Positions 53,317 through 64,000 are shown, counted from the stretch's first letter. The stretch is 64,000 bases of DNA from Symsagittifera roscoffensis (GCF_963678635.1 NC_087063.1:6354386-6418385); one strand, 5' to 3'. The notes: generated by a model not told the origin, from the sequence alone. Made by a program: numbers and translations.

Positions 53317-56300
53317 TTTCTTGGGCTTTCTAAGAGAAATGGTATTGTCCAAATTTTTTCTTTGGGTTGTTCTTTTTGTATATTTTGATAAATGTGGTTT
53401 GTATTCAAGCATTTTGTTTTGGTATTTTTATTGGTTTGATCTGTAGTGTTAATCTCGTTTGTTTCTTGCGTCGTTGGTGTGGAATTTATGGGTGTAGTGT
53501 AATAATTTTGAAGAAATTCTGATTGATTTTCATATATGTGTGATGAAAAGGGTTGTTCATATATGACAGATTCATAGTCATTTTCGACTTTTATCATATT
53601 GATAGAAAGAGTGTTTTCAGTATCACTTTCTGAATCTGATGATGTACAGTTTATTTGATTGAGTTGTAACGTATCAGTTACTGTGTCATCAATACCTGGA
53701 GGGTCTGATGTTGTTTCTGGGTTAGATTGTACTTGATTGATTTGTCTTTGATGTTTAGGTGTACTACTTCTGTGGCGATTATTAGAATTATTATAGTTAT
53801 TATTATTCCGGTGTGGTGATTGGGAATAATTTCTATAACGATTATTATAACTTGGGTGTCGATTTTGTGAATTATTTCGCGATCTGTTTTGGTAATTATT
53901 GTTTGGTCTGTTATAGTTCGATCTATTATATGAGTTATTCCTTGATCGATTGTTCGGGTAATTCTGGTTTCGGTTGTTTGAATAACTTCTATTTCGATTA
54001 TAGGAGTAGTTTCTATTCCTATTGTATGATGAATTTCGTGATTGGTTGTTTGGATAGTAGTTATTTCTTGATTGGGAATTAGATCTAGAAACAAATCGTT
54101 GTGTGTTTGAATTTGATCTGGAGTAGTTATTTCGACTATTTGGTCTATTGTAGTGATTTTGTGATGAATTATACGTGTTTCTTCGTTCTGGTGATCTTCC
54201 TCTATAACTTGAGTTATATGGTGATTGATTTCTTGTATAATTTGTATTGTTCGGGAGTGGTTTTCCTGAACTGTTGTTGCTGTGGACTGTTTTGTTCGGT
54301 AGATTTTGATCTTTTTTCATGTATTGATAGAATGATTTATTTGGTTCTTTATATTTTTGAGGTTTATTTTGATTATCTTGCTGTTTTTGTCTACATTCGG
54401 AAATACTGTGTCCGTATCGTCGGCAATAATTACACCATTTTTTGAAAGATGGTTTGCCTTTAAAGTTTGGGTTCTTTTCGTAGATATTGAGTATTTCAGT
54501 GATTTTTTCAACGAGGTCTGTCTCTGATTCCTGTATATTATTAATATTAGTGGGAGTCGTTTCAATTCTGTTAACGTATTGTAATTTCAGATTTTCCGTT
54601 TCTTCTAGTTTCATCGTGATTTCTGCTTGTTCTAATTTGTCTACTAGTTTTCGAAAATCTAAATCGGGTTCTCGAATTGAAGAAGGATGTGATGCTCTCT
54701 TTTTTATTGCTATTTTCCTTAATTGTGGTGTTAAGGTCATCATTAAGATTTCTGTCATCTTTGTGTTTTTATAGTCATGTGTATTTAATGAATATGCTTT
54801 TCGAACTAGTGTTTCGATTCGTACTGCTATTTGCTTGATGGTTTCGTTTGGTAATCTGCGAATTTCATTACATAAAACTCTTTGTTGTTGTTTGTTTCTT
54901 TCGGAGTCAAACATTTTTGAAAATTCTTGTGTAAATCTTTTCCAGTTTGATTTTATTTCTAGAGGTAATACTGAAAACCATTTTTGGGCTGCGCCATCTA
55001 AGGTTGTTTGTATTAACGCTGTGCGTCGATGTATCCAGTTTTGATGTAGTGGCGTATTAATTGGTTCAGGTCCAATATTTAAAATCAGGTTTGCTGTTAC
55101 TGCATTTAAATAATCTTCTACAGAGTATTCAGGGTCTGTTCCTGTGAAAACCATTAAAGGTTTGTTTGATGTTATTGATGATCCACCCATAAGGTATGGA
55201 TTCATTGTCATTTGTAATGATTCTGCTGCATTTGGCATTTGAGAAAAATTCGAAAGTTGGTTTCTTGTTATTTCATGTTGTTGGAGATAATATGGGAGTG
55301 GTATTTCATTTTGCATTTGTGATGGTTGATACGAGTGTGCAGTCATTGGATCTTGTTGTTGAATTGGTTGAAAAGATTGTGTATTAATTGGATTTTGTTG
55401 TTGAATTGGTTGTTGATTTTGTGCATCTATTGGTTGTGGAGAAAAATTTCTATGATTTGTACGTGTTCTCTGTATTCCTTGTCTACGATATTCTTGAGTA
55501 TTTGGTGCAAATATATCTGGTTGTAAGAAATCATCATCTGAGGATAAATAATCCATTTGATAAGATGTCTGTTTTTTATTTCTATTTTGTTGAAAAAATG
55601 GGTAATTTTCACTGTGATCCTGTGGAGGATTTGTTTGGAAATTTATTGAATTAGGTTGGGTCATTGGGTTATCCCAATTTCGAGATCTTGTATATTGGTT
55701 AAAATTTCTTTGTGGTTGATTATATGTTTTTGATGGATGTGTATAATTATAATTATGGTCTGCAAAGTTGTTTCTAGTGAATGTTTTGCGTGTTTTTGGT
55801 GGTATTGTCATGGGTCTGTATGTTTGGTAATCCATATGTGAATATTTAGGGGCAACCGAAGGTTTAACGGTTGATTGTAAGGTTACCTGTGTTTGTGAAG
55901 GATTTGTATTTCTTGGTGTTGTTAAATTTGGGCGTATTGGTGAAATACTTTGTTGTGTAGTTGTTGTGTGTACAATTTCTTCATTTATGAAGTGTGATGG
56001 TGTCTGGATATCTTGTTGAGTAAGATTCCTAGTTCCATTGAGGTTTTCATTGTGTATAACTGTAGAGTTTAAACTATTATTTTGTGTATCGGGTAAAAAT
56101 GTATTATAGTTTAATGGTGTTGCATCAATTGTTAATGGTATTACTCTTACATAATCTCTTATGTAAGATATTGTACCTATTGCTTGACTTGAGATTGATT
56201 GTGGAAAGCTTATAAATGCGGGATGAGACCATTCGGGGTCCCAAACATAATCTGATTGTTCTGTGATAGCGGTATCATCGTTCGAATTTTGGGGTCTAAA

Positions 56301-56957
56301 ATTTTTTCTTGCTTGTGCAATTAAATCAATATTGTGTGTGAAATAATCTATTATGAACCATGCCAAAATTTTTTGTAGATCGTGTTTTGTATGTTGTGAA
56401 ACGTCGTCTTTCGTGAAATTTTCTTTAATGATGTTTAAATAACTAGAGAGTAGTGTGATTTCATGTCGTACTCTTAAATGTTTAGATGTTTCTGTCGGTG
56501 AGACATTTGTTATTGGGATTTCGTTTTCTAATATCGAAATATAACTATATATTATTGCGAAAACTTCATTGGTGAATATGGAGTTTGCTCTTTGTGAGTT
56601 ATGGTATTGGATGCTTTTTATATATTCTGAAAAAACTTTTGAAAATTCTAAATCAAGATCGTCTGTTTGAATTGTATATTTTCTATTATTATGGTTTGGT
56701 GAGGTGAATTCTATGGAGTAGATTCCATACTGTTGTGTTATGTTGCATATATCTTTTAGATAGTGATCTATGATTTGTCTTTTGATTTTTACATCGGGGA
56801 ACTCTGTTTTACATGGACTGATTCCGGGTTCAAATAAATTTACGAGTAAATTTTGACAAAATATGTGTTGTCCTCTATCAGTATCTGCGTCTACTATAAA
56901 AGGAAAGATTTCATCATCATCTGGAGTTTCTTCACCTGGGGTGTGCGTTGAACTCAT
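53277..56957 (-). CDS. Gag of copy 2, 1226 aa, intact
   Basis: The ATG at 56957 overlaps leader ORF 2 by 26 nt. Residues 1-220 are mixed helical. Residues 220-580 are Asn/Gln/Thr/Pro-rich. A capsid-like segment starts near 595 (VFTGTDPEYSVEDYLNAVTA). The CCHC knuckle (CNYCRRYGHSISEC) lies near 845. An Asn/Arg/Ser/Tyr-rich tail runs about 870-1070, likely to bind RNA. The last ten residues come from the deletion junction (after SPRNKE). It should form particles and package RNA but has no protease, RT or integrase. Compared with copy 1 it shows that the one-base changes there are losses rather than programmed shifts. The large size and disorder are unusual for gypsy Gag. Confidence 0.85.
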   Translation of the reverse strand: MSSTHTPGEETPDDDEIFPFIVDADTDRGQHIFCQNLLVNLFEPGISPCKTEFPDVKIKRQIIDHYLKDICNITQQYGIYSIEFTSPNHNNRKYTIQTDDLDLEFSKVFSEYIKSIQYHNSQRANSIFTNEVFAIIYSYISILENEIPITNVSPTETSKHLRVRHEITLLSSYLNIIKENFTKDDVSQHTKHDLQKILAWFIIDYFTHNIDLIAQARKNFRPQNSNDDTAITEQSDYVWDPEWSHPAFISFPQSISSQAIGTISYIRDYVRVIPLTIDATPLNYNTFLPDTQNNSLNSTVIHNENLNGTRNLTQQDIQTPSHFINEEIVHTTTTQQSISPIRPNLTTPRNTNPSQTQVTLQSTVKPSVAPKYSHMDYQTYRPMTIPPKTRKTFTRNNFADHNYNYTHPSKTYNQPQRNFNQYTRSRNWDNPMTQPNSINFQTNPPQDHSENYPFFQQNRNKKQTSYQMDYLSSDDDFLQPDIFAPNTQEYRRQGIQRTRTNHRNFSPQPIDAQNQQPIQQQNPINTQSFQPIQQQDPMTAHSYQPSQMQNEIPLPYYLQQHEITRNQLSNFSQMPNAAESLQMTMNPYLMGGSSITSNKPLMVFTGTDPEYSVEDYLNAVTANLILNIGPEPINTPLHQNWIHRRTALIQTTLDGAAQKWFSVLPLEIKSNWKRFTQEFSKMFDSERNKQQQRVLCNEIRRLPNETIKQIAVRIETLVRKAYSLNTHDYKNTKMTEILMMTLTPQLRKIAIKKRASHPSSIREPDLDFRKLVDKLEQAEITMKLEETENLKLQYVNRIETTPTNINNIQESETDLVEKITEILNIYEKNPNFKGKPSFKKWCNYCRRYGHSISECRQKQQDNQNKPQKYKEPNKSFYQYMKKDQNLPNKTVHSNNSSGKPLPNNTNYTRNQSPYNSSYRGRSPERRNTYNSSQNHYNRPNSRNNYSRSNSNTQRFVSRSNSQSRNNYYPNNQSRNSSYNRNRNYSYNRNRSYSNNRNQNYPNNRSRNNSYNRSNYNRPNNNYQNRSRNNSQNRHPSYNNRYRNYSQSPHRNNNNYNNSNNRHRSSTPKHQRQINQVQSNPETTSDPPGIDDTVTDTLQLNQINCTSSDSESDTENTLSINMIKVENDYESVIYEQPFSSHIYENQSEFLQNYYTTPINSTPTTQETNEINTTDQTNKNTKTKCLNTNHIYQNIQKEQPKEKIWTIPFLLESPRNKEVLHAEQKNLT

Positions 56958-57399
56958 TTTTTCGTTCGATTACTGTTAATATGTAATTATTAATGTGTCG
57001 AATTGGTTGATTCCAATTGTATAAATGTACTGGTTTGTGTTTGTACTGCTTTTTTATTCTTCTTTTTCCTCTTTGTGATGAATTTGAAGTTGTTTCTGAG
57101 TCAGAGAAATATAATTGATCGTGAATTGGGCAATTTTTATCTATTGATTCTTTTAGTTTGTAAAGTTCGTCTAAACTGTTGGTTTCTGATTCTGAAAATG
57201 CGTTTCGATTTTTTGAAAATCTTTTTCGTGTTATTTGTCTTTGTTTCGTTATTATTTTTCTTTTTAGTGTTTGTCGTTTTGTTCGAATGTATCCAACTGT
57301 TTGTGTATGAGGTGTGATTACAAGGTCGTATTTTTTGTTATCTATTTCACAATTGTGTAAAACGATTGTTTGTTTATTTCCTAGGTTTTTAAATGACAT
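56932..57399 (-). CDS. Leader ORF 2 of copy 2, basic 155-aa protein
   Basis: This matches 32796-33263 of copy 1 with five substitutions and no gap. The Lys/Arg blocks are the same. The overlap with the gag start and the CAG/GTGAAG donor are kept, although the matching acceptor has been deleted from this copy. Confidence 0.7.
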   Translation of the reverse strand: MSFKNLGNKQTIVLHNCEIDNKKYDLVITPHTQTVGYIRTKRQTLKRKIITKQRQITRKRFSKNRNAFSESETNSLDELYKLKESIDKNCPIHDQLYFSDSETTSNSSQRGKRRIKKQYKHKPVHLYNWNQPIRHINNYILTVIERKNEFNAHPR

Positions 57400-58330
57400 A
57401 AGGTTTAGGATGACGGATGCAAAAGGTTGTTAAATGATTTCTATTTTCCTAAACTGTTAGTTCTTACGATTTTTTGGTTAGCTTAACCTGGGTCTGTTTG
57501 TTCAGGGTTGGAGAGAAAAGTATATCGATTCCGAAGAATGATTTTTTACTTTCTCGTGGCTAGTATAAGTTAAGGTGTTAACTTACTTAATCTTACTTAG
57601 GGGTAGTGATTGTGTTCAAGGGTTGGAGAATAGTAAATCGATCCACAAGGTTCAGGTATAATTAGAACGCGAGTAGTTCGTTAGATACTATTTTAAACTT
57701 ACTAAGTCTAAGATTTATCCTGGGTCTGGTAAGAGGGGGGGTCAAGTGAAGGATGAATAACCGAAGTTCTTCACTGTTTATCCTAATTTGAATGATTAGT
57801 TTTGTTTAAAAATTTCTATTAGTCTTAGGTCTTTAGAAAGGGTTGGGTAGTGAATCGACGTTTGAGGTCGTTAGACACTAATTAAGTGGGTGGGGGAGAA
57901 CAAAGTTGTTCTGTTTGATCCAAGGATAAGCCTTGATGATCAAATTTGAAATTTAATTAAGTAGAAAATGATTTAAGATCCAAGGATAAGCCTTGATGAT
58001 CTGGTTTTAAAATTAAGTGAATTTAAGTTTTAATAAAATTTTAAATGTGTGTAAAGGAAAGATTTAGTGTTTTGATGATATTAGTGGGTTTATGATTGCT
58101 GTTATGTTTTAGATGATGAAGCTGGAACAACAGGATGATTTATGATTACTAACCATTTATTGTCATGCTACTAATTTTTATTTTTATTTTTCAATAAATA
58201 TTTTTCAAACATTTTTTGTATAATACTGCAGAGTTTTAGGAAAACGATCTTAGATCTTTTTATCAATCGTTATTGTATATTAATAAATTTGTTTAGCGCC
58301 TGAAATGATTTTGAAGAGTAACTTCAAGGT
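57400..58330 (-). other. Leader of copy 2 with the duplicated hairpin
   Basis: It is equivalent to 31870-32795 of copy 1. The two GATCCAAGGATAAGCCTTGA blocks lie at 57917-57941 and 57977-58001 (plus-strand reading). Small indels elsewhere leave both hairpins unchanged. Confidence 0.6.
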
Positions 58331-58564
58331 TTATGTTTGCAAATGAAAATCTAAATTCATTGCAAGTAGTATTCGAAATATAAAAGTTTGTTCTGGCTTT
58401 TGCCGAACTATCATATAACTATACGGCAAGTTTCTACTTTGTCGTATGTCGTCTTTGGTTCGAGGTCTTCTTCCAATTCCGGGTAGTTCTGTTATGGTTC
58501 GGAATATTGGCTCTGATCTATTGAGTCGTAGAGACATTTCGATTAAATTATTGTCGTATAACAT
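58331..58564 (-). CDS. Leader ORF 1 of copy 2, 77 aa
   Basis: Same start, stop and length as 31636-31869 of copy 1, with three conservative substitutions. It is the first clear ORF after the primer site. Function unknown. Confidence 0.65.
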   Translation of the reverse strand: MLYDNNLIEMSLRLNRSEPIFRTITELPGIGRRPRTKDDIRQSRNLPYSYMIVRQKPEQTFIFRILLAMNLDFHLQT

Positions 58565-58652
58565 TTTTGTAAATGTTTTTGTCTAATTTCTAATCTATTT
58601 TGGTTAATTCTAATCTATTAAGGTCTTGTTCGAGACTTATGGTCGCACCAGA

Positions 58653-59060
58653 TGAGTTAGGACCGAAGTGTAACTCATAGAGTAATTTCGGATAGGGTAC
58701 ACCGTCTGCTCGTCACGCTATCTTATTTTCGGCCGGATAGATTCGTGCAACTTCTTAGTCTAATACCGATCCTAATCTTACTCTTATACTATCTAGTCTC
58801 AGGTTGTTTAACTAGTCTCTGCTAGGCTCAATAGATCTAGGGTATACTGGTTTATTGCGGCTGCTGAAGTGCTCGGGAGAGTCCAACTAATTTCTAAGTT
58901 AAATTCAAATCTCTCTGGTGCTGAAATTACAAGTAACTTCAGCACTTACAAATAAGTGGGTTGTTAGTTAGATGGATCATGATTGGTTAATATTAAATAC
59001 TTTACATTGGTAAAACATTTAATTTATCCAATCATAAAATGTAGTTTAGATCAGGTTCCA
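58653..59060 (-). repeat. 5' LTR of copy 2
   Basis: 408 bp and, by eye, the same as 52651-53058. The primer-binding site (TGGTGCGACC on the minus strand, 58650-58641) starts two bases inside it. Confidence 0.97.
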
Positions 59061-59064
59061 ATAA

Positions 59065-60250
59065 CATCTGATTGGAAACAAAAGTATTGATTTTTTTTAA
59101 TAAAAAAGAATTCCGGATGACAAAGCTGAAAACTGAGCCGTTTTTGGTCCAATGTGTTTTTCTAGACATCGTATTAATGTTTGCTCAAGTATCACCTTGT
59201 GTGTTGCCATCAGGGGTGGGTCTAGAATTTTCTCAAGGGGGGGATGGATTTTCAAAAGTTTTATCAAAAATTCCGACTTTTTTTTTCCAGGTCGACCAAA
59301 TTGATTATTCGAGCTCACCTAAAGCACTAAAATAGACGCTGTTTTGGCCAAATTTTCTGTGCCGCAGGCAAACTTTTGAAAAAACAGGTCAAAAAGCCGT
59401 TTTTGGGCACTTTTTGGAAAACTTTGACAAAAACTCGCGTTTTTTTGGCGCCTGCTCCCCTACAAAGTTAGTATATATTGGCGCCAAAGTCGCCTTTAGA
59501 AAAATGTTAGGGTCTGTTGGCCAAAAAATGGACTTTTTAAAAAGTACCAAAGATGTGTATTCCACAAGGACGGATCTATAGTTTTGTCAAGGGGAGGGGG
59601 GCGGATTTCCAAAATAAATTCAGAAAATTTGTCGACATTTTTTAGTCAATAAATTGATTTTCTGAGCTCTCCAAATCCAAAAAAGAACAGGCTAAAATGG
59701 TGGTCTGACTTTGTCCGTTTTTCTATCTAATTTGCACTAAATGCACCCTTCAATGCCTTAGGTAGATCCGACTTAGCTCTACTGATCACTCTGATTTTTT
59801 AACTCATTGATTTTTGAATAATGAAGAACTAAAAGAAATGATCAAAAAAAGTTAATGATTTTCATGTTTCTTTTATTAGCGCTGCATAGGTGGATCTAGG
59901 ATTTTCTCGAGATGAATTGAAAACTTTGTTGACCTTTTGAAAATTTTGAAAATTTTGAATATTTTGTTGACCTTTTTCTAGGTCGACCAAATTGAACTTC
60001 CCAGCAATCCCAGAATACTATAAAGGTCCTGCTTTGACATAAATGTTCGCAACACAGACAAACTGTGAAAGAACAATTCAAAAAGCCGAATTTTTTGACC
60101 AAAAAGTTGCGTCTTTTAGGTGCGCGTTTCCCGTCAAAATCAGTATAGTTTGGCGCTGAAGGGAGTCGTTAGAAACTTTTTAGGCTTGGTCGTCAAAAAT
60201 GGATGTCAAAATTAATACCAAAGGGGGAACCTTTGGTTGGTGAGGGGGAG
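59065..60250. repeat. Diverged tandem array, about three 330-bp units
   Basis: Three blocks start with a GGTGGATCTAGGATTTTCTC-like phrase (about 59215, 59570 and 59890) and go on with shared words: GGTCGACCAAATTGA, then AAAAAGCCG, then TTAGTATA or CAGTATAG followed by TTGGCGC. A further start phrase without the rest lies at about 61884. No ORF is supported. Confidence 0.65.
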
Positions 60251-61058
60251 AATCCGAAGAAAATCATCACTTTAATATTTTTGCTTTTTTTTTGCTAAAA
60301 TGCCTAAACTGCAGCTGGTTATACTTGTTTTTGTTTCAGCATTGAACTAAAAACGATGTGCTGTTTGAGTTGTGTCTGTTTTTGCAGGTGTTTTTGAAAT
60401 TCTCGAAGCGTGAAAAGTATTCGCGTGATTTTGTTAGAACAAATTTTGGTTTTCTTTGCATAAATAATGCTGTTATAGGTACTCTAAATGCTATTTATCA
60501 ATCCGTTATAGACATCTTAAATCTTTGATACAAAACTGGAAAATTTAGGATATAAAATAGAAAAACAATGGTTTGCGAACAGAAAACTGTGTGTTGATAA
60601 AACTTTTTATTACTTATTAATTTTATTTGAAATTTATCGAAACCTCTTCTGATTTTTGCTATCTTGAACGTCTGAGAAGATAAATCTTTCAGAAAGCGGA
60701 ACTAGTCGGACGGACCTTCATAAAAAATTTCAAGTAAGACGTGGCACTTACTGTCATCGGCATCTGAGATTATTGATTTTGTCCATTAAAAAACAAGACT
60801 CTACTTGGTAAAATAGTTTTTTTTTCACATCTTTTCTTTTTCGTGTATTTAAATAAGCAAACTCGTAATTTTCATTGTCAATATTTGGAAAACTGATATT
60901 TTTTAACAGTTTCAAAGAATAAAGGTTTGTCAAGGATAATTCAAACAAAACCAGATCAAAAACATTGATTACCAGGACGTAGGAGAAAATTCATCGAAAC
61001 AGTTTGAAGATTTTTTAACCCGAAGCTTGATTCAATTCACTTAACCACTTCTAATCAG
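60251..61058. other. AT-rich region upstream of the ankyrin gene
   Basis: No gene recognised. The 5' UTR or an intron of the downstream gene may lie here. Confidence 0.4.
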
Positions 61059-61204
61059 TTCATAGTGATGTTTCGCAACTGGAGTGCACGCTCCTCGCGT
61101 CTGTCCGCCTCGCACTCATCCGTTCACGAGGTGGGATCAGTGTTCACCGCAATGCACGATGCAGCAGCAGTAGGTGCACTACCCGTGCTCAATAAAGCCT
61201 CGAG
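61059..61204 (+). CDS. Ankyrin-repeat host gene, first visible exon
   Basis: The frame from ATG 61068 reads MFRNWSARSSRLSASHSS, then FTAMHDAAAVGALPVLNKAS, and ends at a donor, TCGAG/GTTAGA (cut after 61204, phase 2). CTTCTAATCAG at 61058 could be an acceptor, so this may instead be an internal exon. The second half begins an ankyrin repeat. GC and codon use are higher than in the surroundings, which supports a real host exon. The repeat recalls the start of the scaffold protein USH1G/SANS, but the family assignment is tentative. Confidence 0.5.
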
Positions 61205-61515
61205 GTTAGATTTTTACCATATTAGAAAAGTTTACACAACAGAAATTTAATTGCCGTAATGTTTATTCCAAAATCGACAAAAGGTCAGTTCAAAAACTCA
61301 ACTGCCAAAAAACTGCAGTTTTAGTTTTTTTTTTATTTTAAGTTGTTTTTGATTAAAACAATTTTTAAAAATTATATTTTGTTATGGTTTTCATGGGAGA
61401 GCTCAAAAAATTTTGCTCGGCGACATTAAGTCACTTTTTGTTATGAAAAAAATTACGTTTGATTAGCCAGCCAAAACTTGATTTAATTAAAATAAAAGAA
61501 CTAAAATTGCTTTAG

Positions 61516-61614
61516 ACAGCAACTTAGCAAAGAAGACAGCAACGGATGCACTCCTGGATTGGTAGCCGCAGAGAAAGGTCAACTGGAAGCACTCAAAGTC
61601 ATCCACAAGAGAGG
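61516..61614 (+). CDS. Ankyrin-repeat host gene, next exon
   Basis: A pyrimidine-rich acceptor TTGCTTTAG precedes 61516. The 99-nt exon completes the split codon and reads QQLSKEDSNGCTPGLVAAEK, then GQLEALKVIHKRG, a typical ankyrin repeat (xGxTPLxxAAxxG). It ends at AGG/GTCAGT (61614/61615), phase 2. The 311-nt intron between the two exons keeps the frame. Later exons were not found before 64000, so the next intron is over 2.3 kb or the exon is too short to see. Confidence 0.5.
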
Positions 61615-64000
61615 GTCAGTAATTATTGTTAAACTTCAGGACCTTGATTTCTCACTTCAGATAAGTCACTTTCCACTTTTTGGTTCAAATTAAGAACCTG
61701 ATTGGGTATTGCACAATGTCACACGATATCAAGCGTTGTCATATCTCGATAACAGACCTCAACACACAGTTCATTTTACACATGTATTTTAAATACTGTT
61801 TTTGATATTCAGATAAAATCAAGAAGCTTTATACATAAAGCCTCTTGCTTTTGTCTGAATATCGAAAAAAATATTTAATATCACGGGTGGATTTAGGGGA
61901 GAGAGGCGGTGCGGGGGCGGACGCCTCCTGCCATCAAGAATTTGATCACCTGCCGACCCCAAGGGTCCCTTTTTGTACTATTTTGAGATATCCTTTTTTG
62001 GCTGATGGATCCTAAAAGTTTTCTAAAGGTCAAAGCTTTCAAAAATATACCTCATAAAAACGCCTGGAAAAAGGATGAAAAAAGTGCCTATACATATGAA
62101 AGTTGACCTACTACTTTTTTTCTACTTTTCTACTCACTTTAACTAACACCGGTTTTGATACCCACTGTGATACTTTATACTATGTCACAAAAAAATTACA
62201 ATGTCACAACCCGTTCTAAACTTCATTTCGATTATCACTTCTCACTTTGTATCATTATTAAACTTAAAAAACAGATTAAGACTTTTCTTACAGAGCAATT
62301 TGATTACATTACAAATCCCTATAAAGGATTTTGTAAAGCTTTTCTAAATTATTAGTCGAACCAAGTTCGAAAATTAAGGAAAACAGGTCTCTTTATATCC
62401 TCGCTTTTTTCAGTATCCATCTAGATCTTTGAGACTAAAGAAACGAGAGCAGGACAGAATCACTGGAAAACTAAGGAGTTGTAAGAATTTGCACAGTCAG
62501 AAGATATCGTGACAAACAGCTATTGTACTTTATCTCAAACTACTCTATAAGATAGCCTCTTGCGTTCATCTCAATATCGAAACAAAGTATTCAACACGAG
62601 GATTTTTCTAAAATCAAAAAAGAAGTTTATTTAGTTGACGTGTGATCAATCAAGTTTAGTTTACAAGAGAGCAAGCAAAAACACAGGGTATTTAAAAAAT
62701 GGACAGAAGCGCATATGTAAAACAACCATATAAAAGTTGAAAAAAGTAAGGAAATAAAAAAATCTGTCTGTCTTGTTTTTTGAAAAAAGCGCACGAATAC
62801 TTAATACACACACAGACACGCACACACACAAACACACACATATATACAAACGCTTATCAATTGCTTGTTTACTGGCAGTCATTTCTCAATTGATTATTTT
62901 GAATTAGAGTTAATTATCTTAACTTTATTCTTTAATGAAAATTTAAGGTAATAGTTTTTTTTCTGCTGAAAATGTTAAACCAAAAATGCTTATGAGTAAG
63001 CTTTATAAGCTAAACCTGTGCTCTTTTTTTGATGTTTAATTTTCAGACTTTTTATGCTTTTCCGCTCATGATAATTCTCAGCCTTCATTTGTCTTTATAC
63101 CCGTTTGTTTGACTATTCGAACGATAATAATTATCATAATAGACCCAATAGCTCATAGGGGACAACATTTTGGATTGCATTGAAAAATGTTACGCAGTTT
63201 TTGACATCATAGGTAGACCTGCATAGAACGAAAACGCTAATCATACAATTCCTTAAGCTGAGCTTATGAAAAAACGCTAAAAATACAAACTTCATAGATT
63301 TATGCTAAACCGGTGTCAACATGTGTTAAAGAATTTTTTCTTGTTGTGGCATTTAAATCAGCGTCTCATCATAAATAAGAAAAGAAAAAAGTTTCGGCAT
63401 AAGAAGGCTATTCAAACACTTTCCAAATATGGATAAAAGATATTACATAAAAAAAATTCATCATAATCATTTCTAGTTGAGATGTCGAAACACAAGTCAA
63501 GTACCAGGGCAAAGGAGTGAGAAATTTTTAAACAAGCCTGCATAAAATTTTCAAGATAAATTGGCAAGAAAAAAAGGTAATTTCTATATAGAGAGTCGTT
63601 GATTTGCCTTGATTAAGGTAATTGATATTATAATAAACAAAGTATCCGCAAGACTACCTCGTCGTATTGCTCTTTTGAGAGCCTACAGCTTTGTAGCAAA
63701 AATATTTGAACAAAGTTCGATGATGAAGCTCTTTCGAAACATTTTTTCAATCTTGATAACAATCAATTGGGTTGATTTATAACAGCACTTTACTTTTGTT
63801 GGTATAAACTAACGCATATGTTATCATCAAAATGAATTCTCAAAAACTATCATAAAAGGCATGAAATCTATTTTTAGTTGAAATGTAAAATCGTATGCCA
63901 GAGACGGTTAGTAAAGAGTTAATGAACGCTTGTTTTTTGAGAAATTTTATCTTTTTGAACTGCGAGGAAGAAACTTGCTGAAGACTTGTGGATAAAAAAC
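61615..64000. other. Intron or intergenic DNA, with a CA-rich tract
   Basis: AT-rich sequence with no recognised exon. A CA-rich microsatellite lies at about 62807-62847 (TACACACACAGACACGCACA and similar). Two related phrases containing CCTCTTGC and CAATATCG or GAATATCG occur near 61842 and 62558, probably dispersed-repeat fragments. A GGTGGATTTAGGGG phrase lies near 61884. Confidence 0.45.

Larger units (their letters stand above)
52651..59060 (-). mobile_element. Gag-only deletion derivative of the large element (copy 2)
   Basis: LTRs of 408 bp lie at 52651-53058 and 58653-59060 and show no difference by eye. ATAA flanks both ends (52647-52650 and 59061-59064). The internal part keeps the primer site, both leader ORFs and an unbroken gag frame, then jumps to the 3' region. 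The junction, at 53310-53315, uses a shared AAAGAA found at 36878-36883 and 47160-47165 of copy 1, so about 10,282 bp are missing, from just before the protease active site to the 3' region. It lies opposite in strand to copy 1 and belongs to a slightly different subfamily, as the LTRs differ near the start and end. Confidence 0.93.

Noticed and set aside
62155-62355. A 66-codon plus-strand frame near the right end
   Set aside because: AT-rich, no domain, no splice or neighbour support.
1-64000. CRISPR arrays, bacterial operons or phage genes
   Set aside because: No repeat-spacer pattern, ribosome-binding sites or prokaryotic gene order; all elements are eukaryotic.

Overview
The window is invertebrate nuclear DNA, AT-rich and made mostly of mobile elements and simple repeats. 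The elements (BEL/Pao, Ty3/gypsy with an env-like region, Tc1- and hAT-type short DNA elements) and one split ankyrin-type host gene fit an arthropod. A crustacean is a guess from the look of the older gypsy Pol. Nothing in it is prokaryotic.

Layout. 1-5.0 kb: anonymous DNA with a 25-bp minisatellite. 5.0-17.7 kb, minus strand: a badly decayed Ty3/gypsy-like element. Its Pol (RT, RNase H, integrase) is followed by a macro-domain-like piece and then by about 8.5 kb of broken coding sequence that contains an SGNH-hydrolase-like domain. 17.9-21.8 kb: two diverged tetranucleotide fields, CCAT-type then AAGT-type. 23.50-30.80 kb, minus: a nearly intact BEL/Pao element with 189/188-bp LTRs and TGTGA target duplications.

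31.14-47.81 kb, plus: a 16,668-bp LTR element (copy 1) with 410-bp LTRs that look identical and AATC target duplications. Its order is two small leader ORFs, Gag-Pro-RT-RNase H, no integrase, two membrane ORFs, a proline/glutamine-rich open frame, an env-like glycoprotein split by one stop, a 602-codon orphan ORF split by one stop, and a small canonical intron. 52.65-59.06 kb, minus: a relative (copy 2) that lost about 10.3 kb but keeps both leader ORFs and an open 1226-codon Gag, with 408-bp LTRs that look identical and ATAA target duplications. Between the two copies lie several short inverted-repeat elements. 59-60.3 kb holds diverged tandem repeats. About 61.06 kb starts a host-type ankyrin gene that probably runs off the right edge.

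How the parts may work together. In copy 1, a splice donor 22 nt into gag and a strong acceptor at 41465 are in phase with the env-like frame, so Env may come from a spliced RNA that borrows the gag start codon, as in avian leukosis viruses. Two ATGA stop-start overlaps suggest coupled translation downstream. Neither copy encodes everything it needs, yet the intact target duplications and matching LTRs point to recent movement, presumably helped by an intact relative elsewhere. All identifications are by eye; no database search or alignment program was run.
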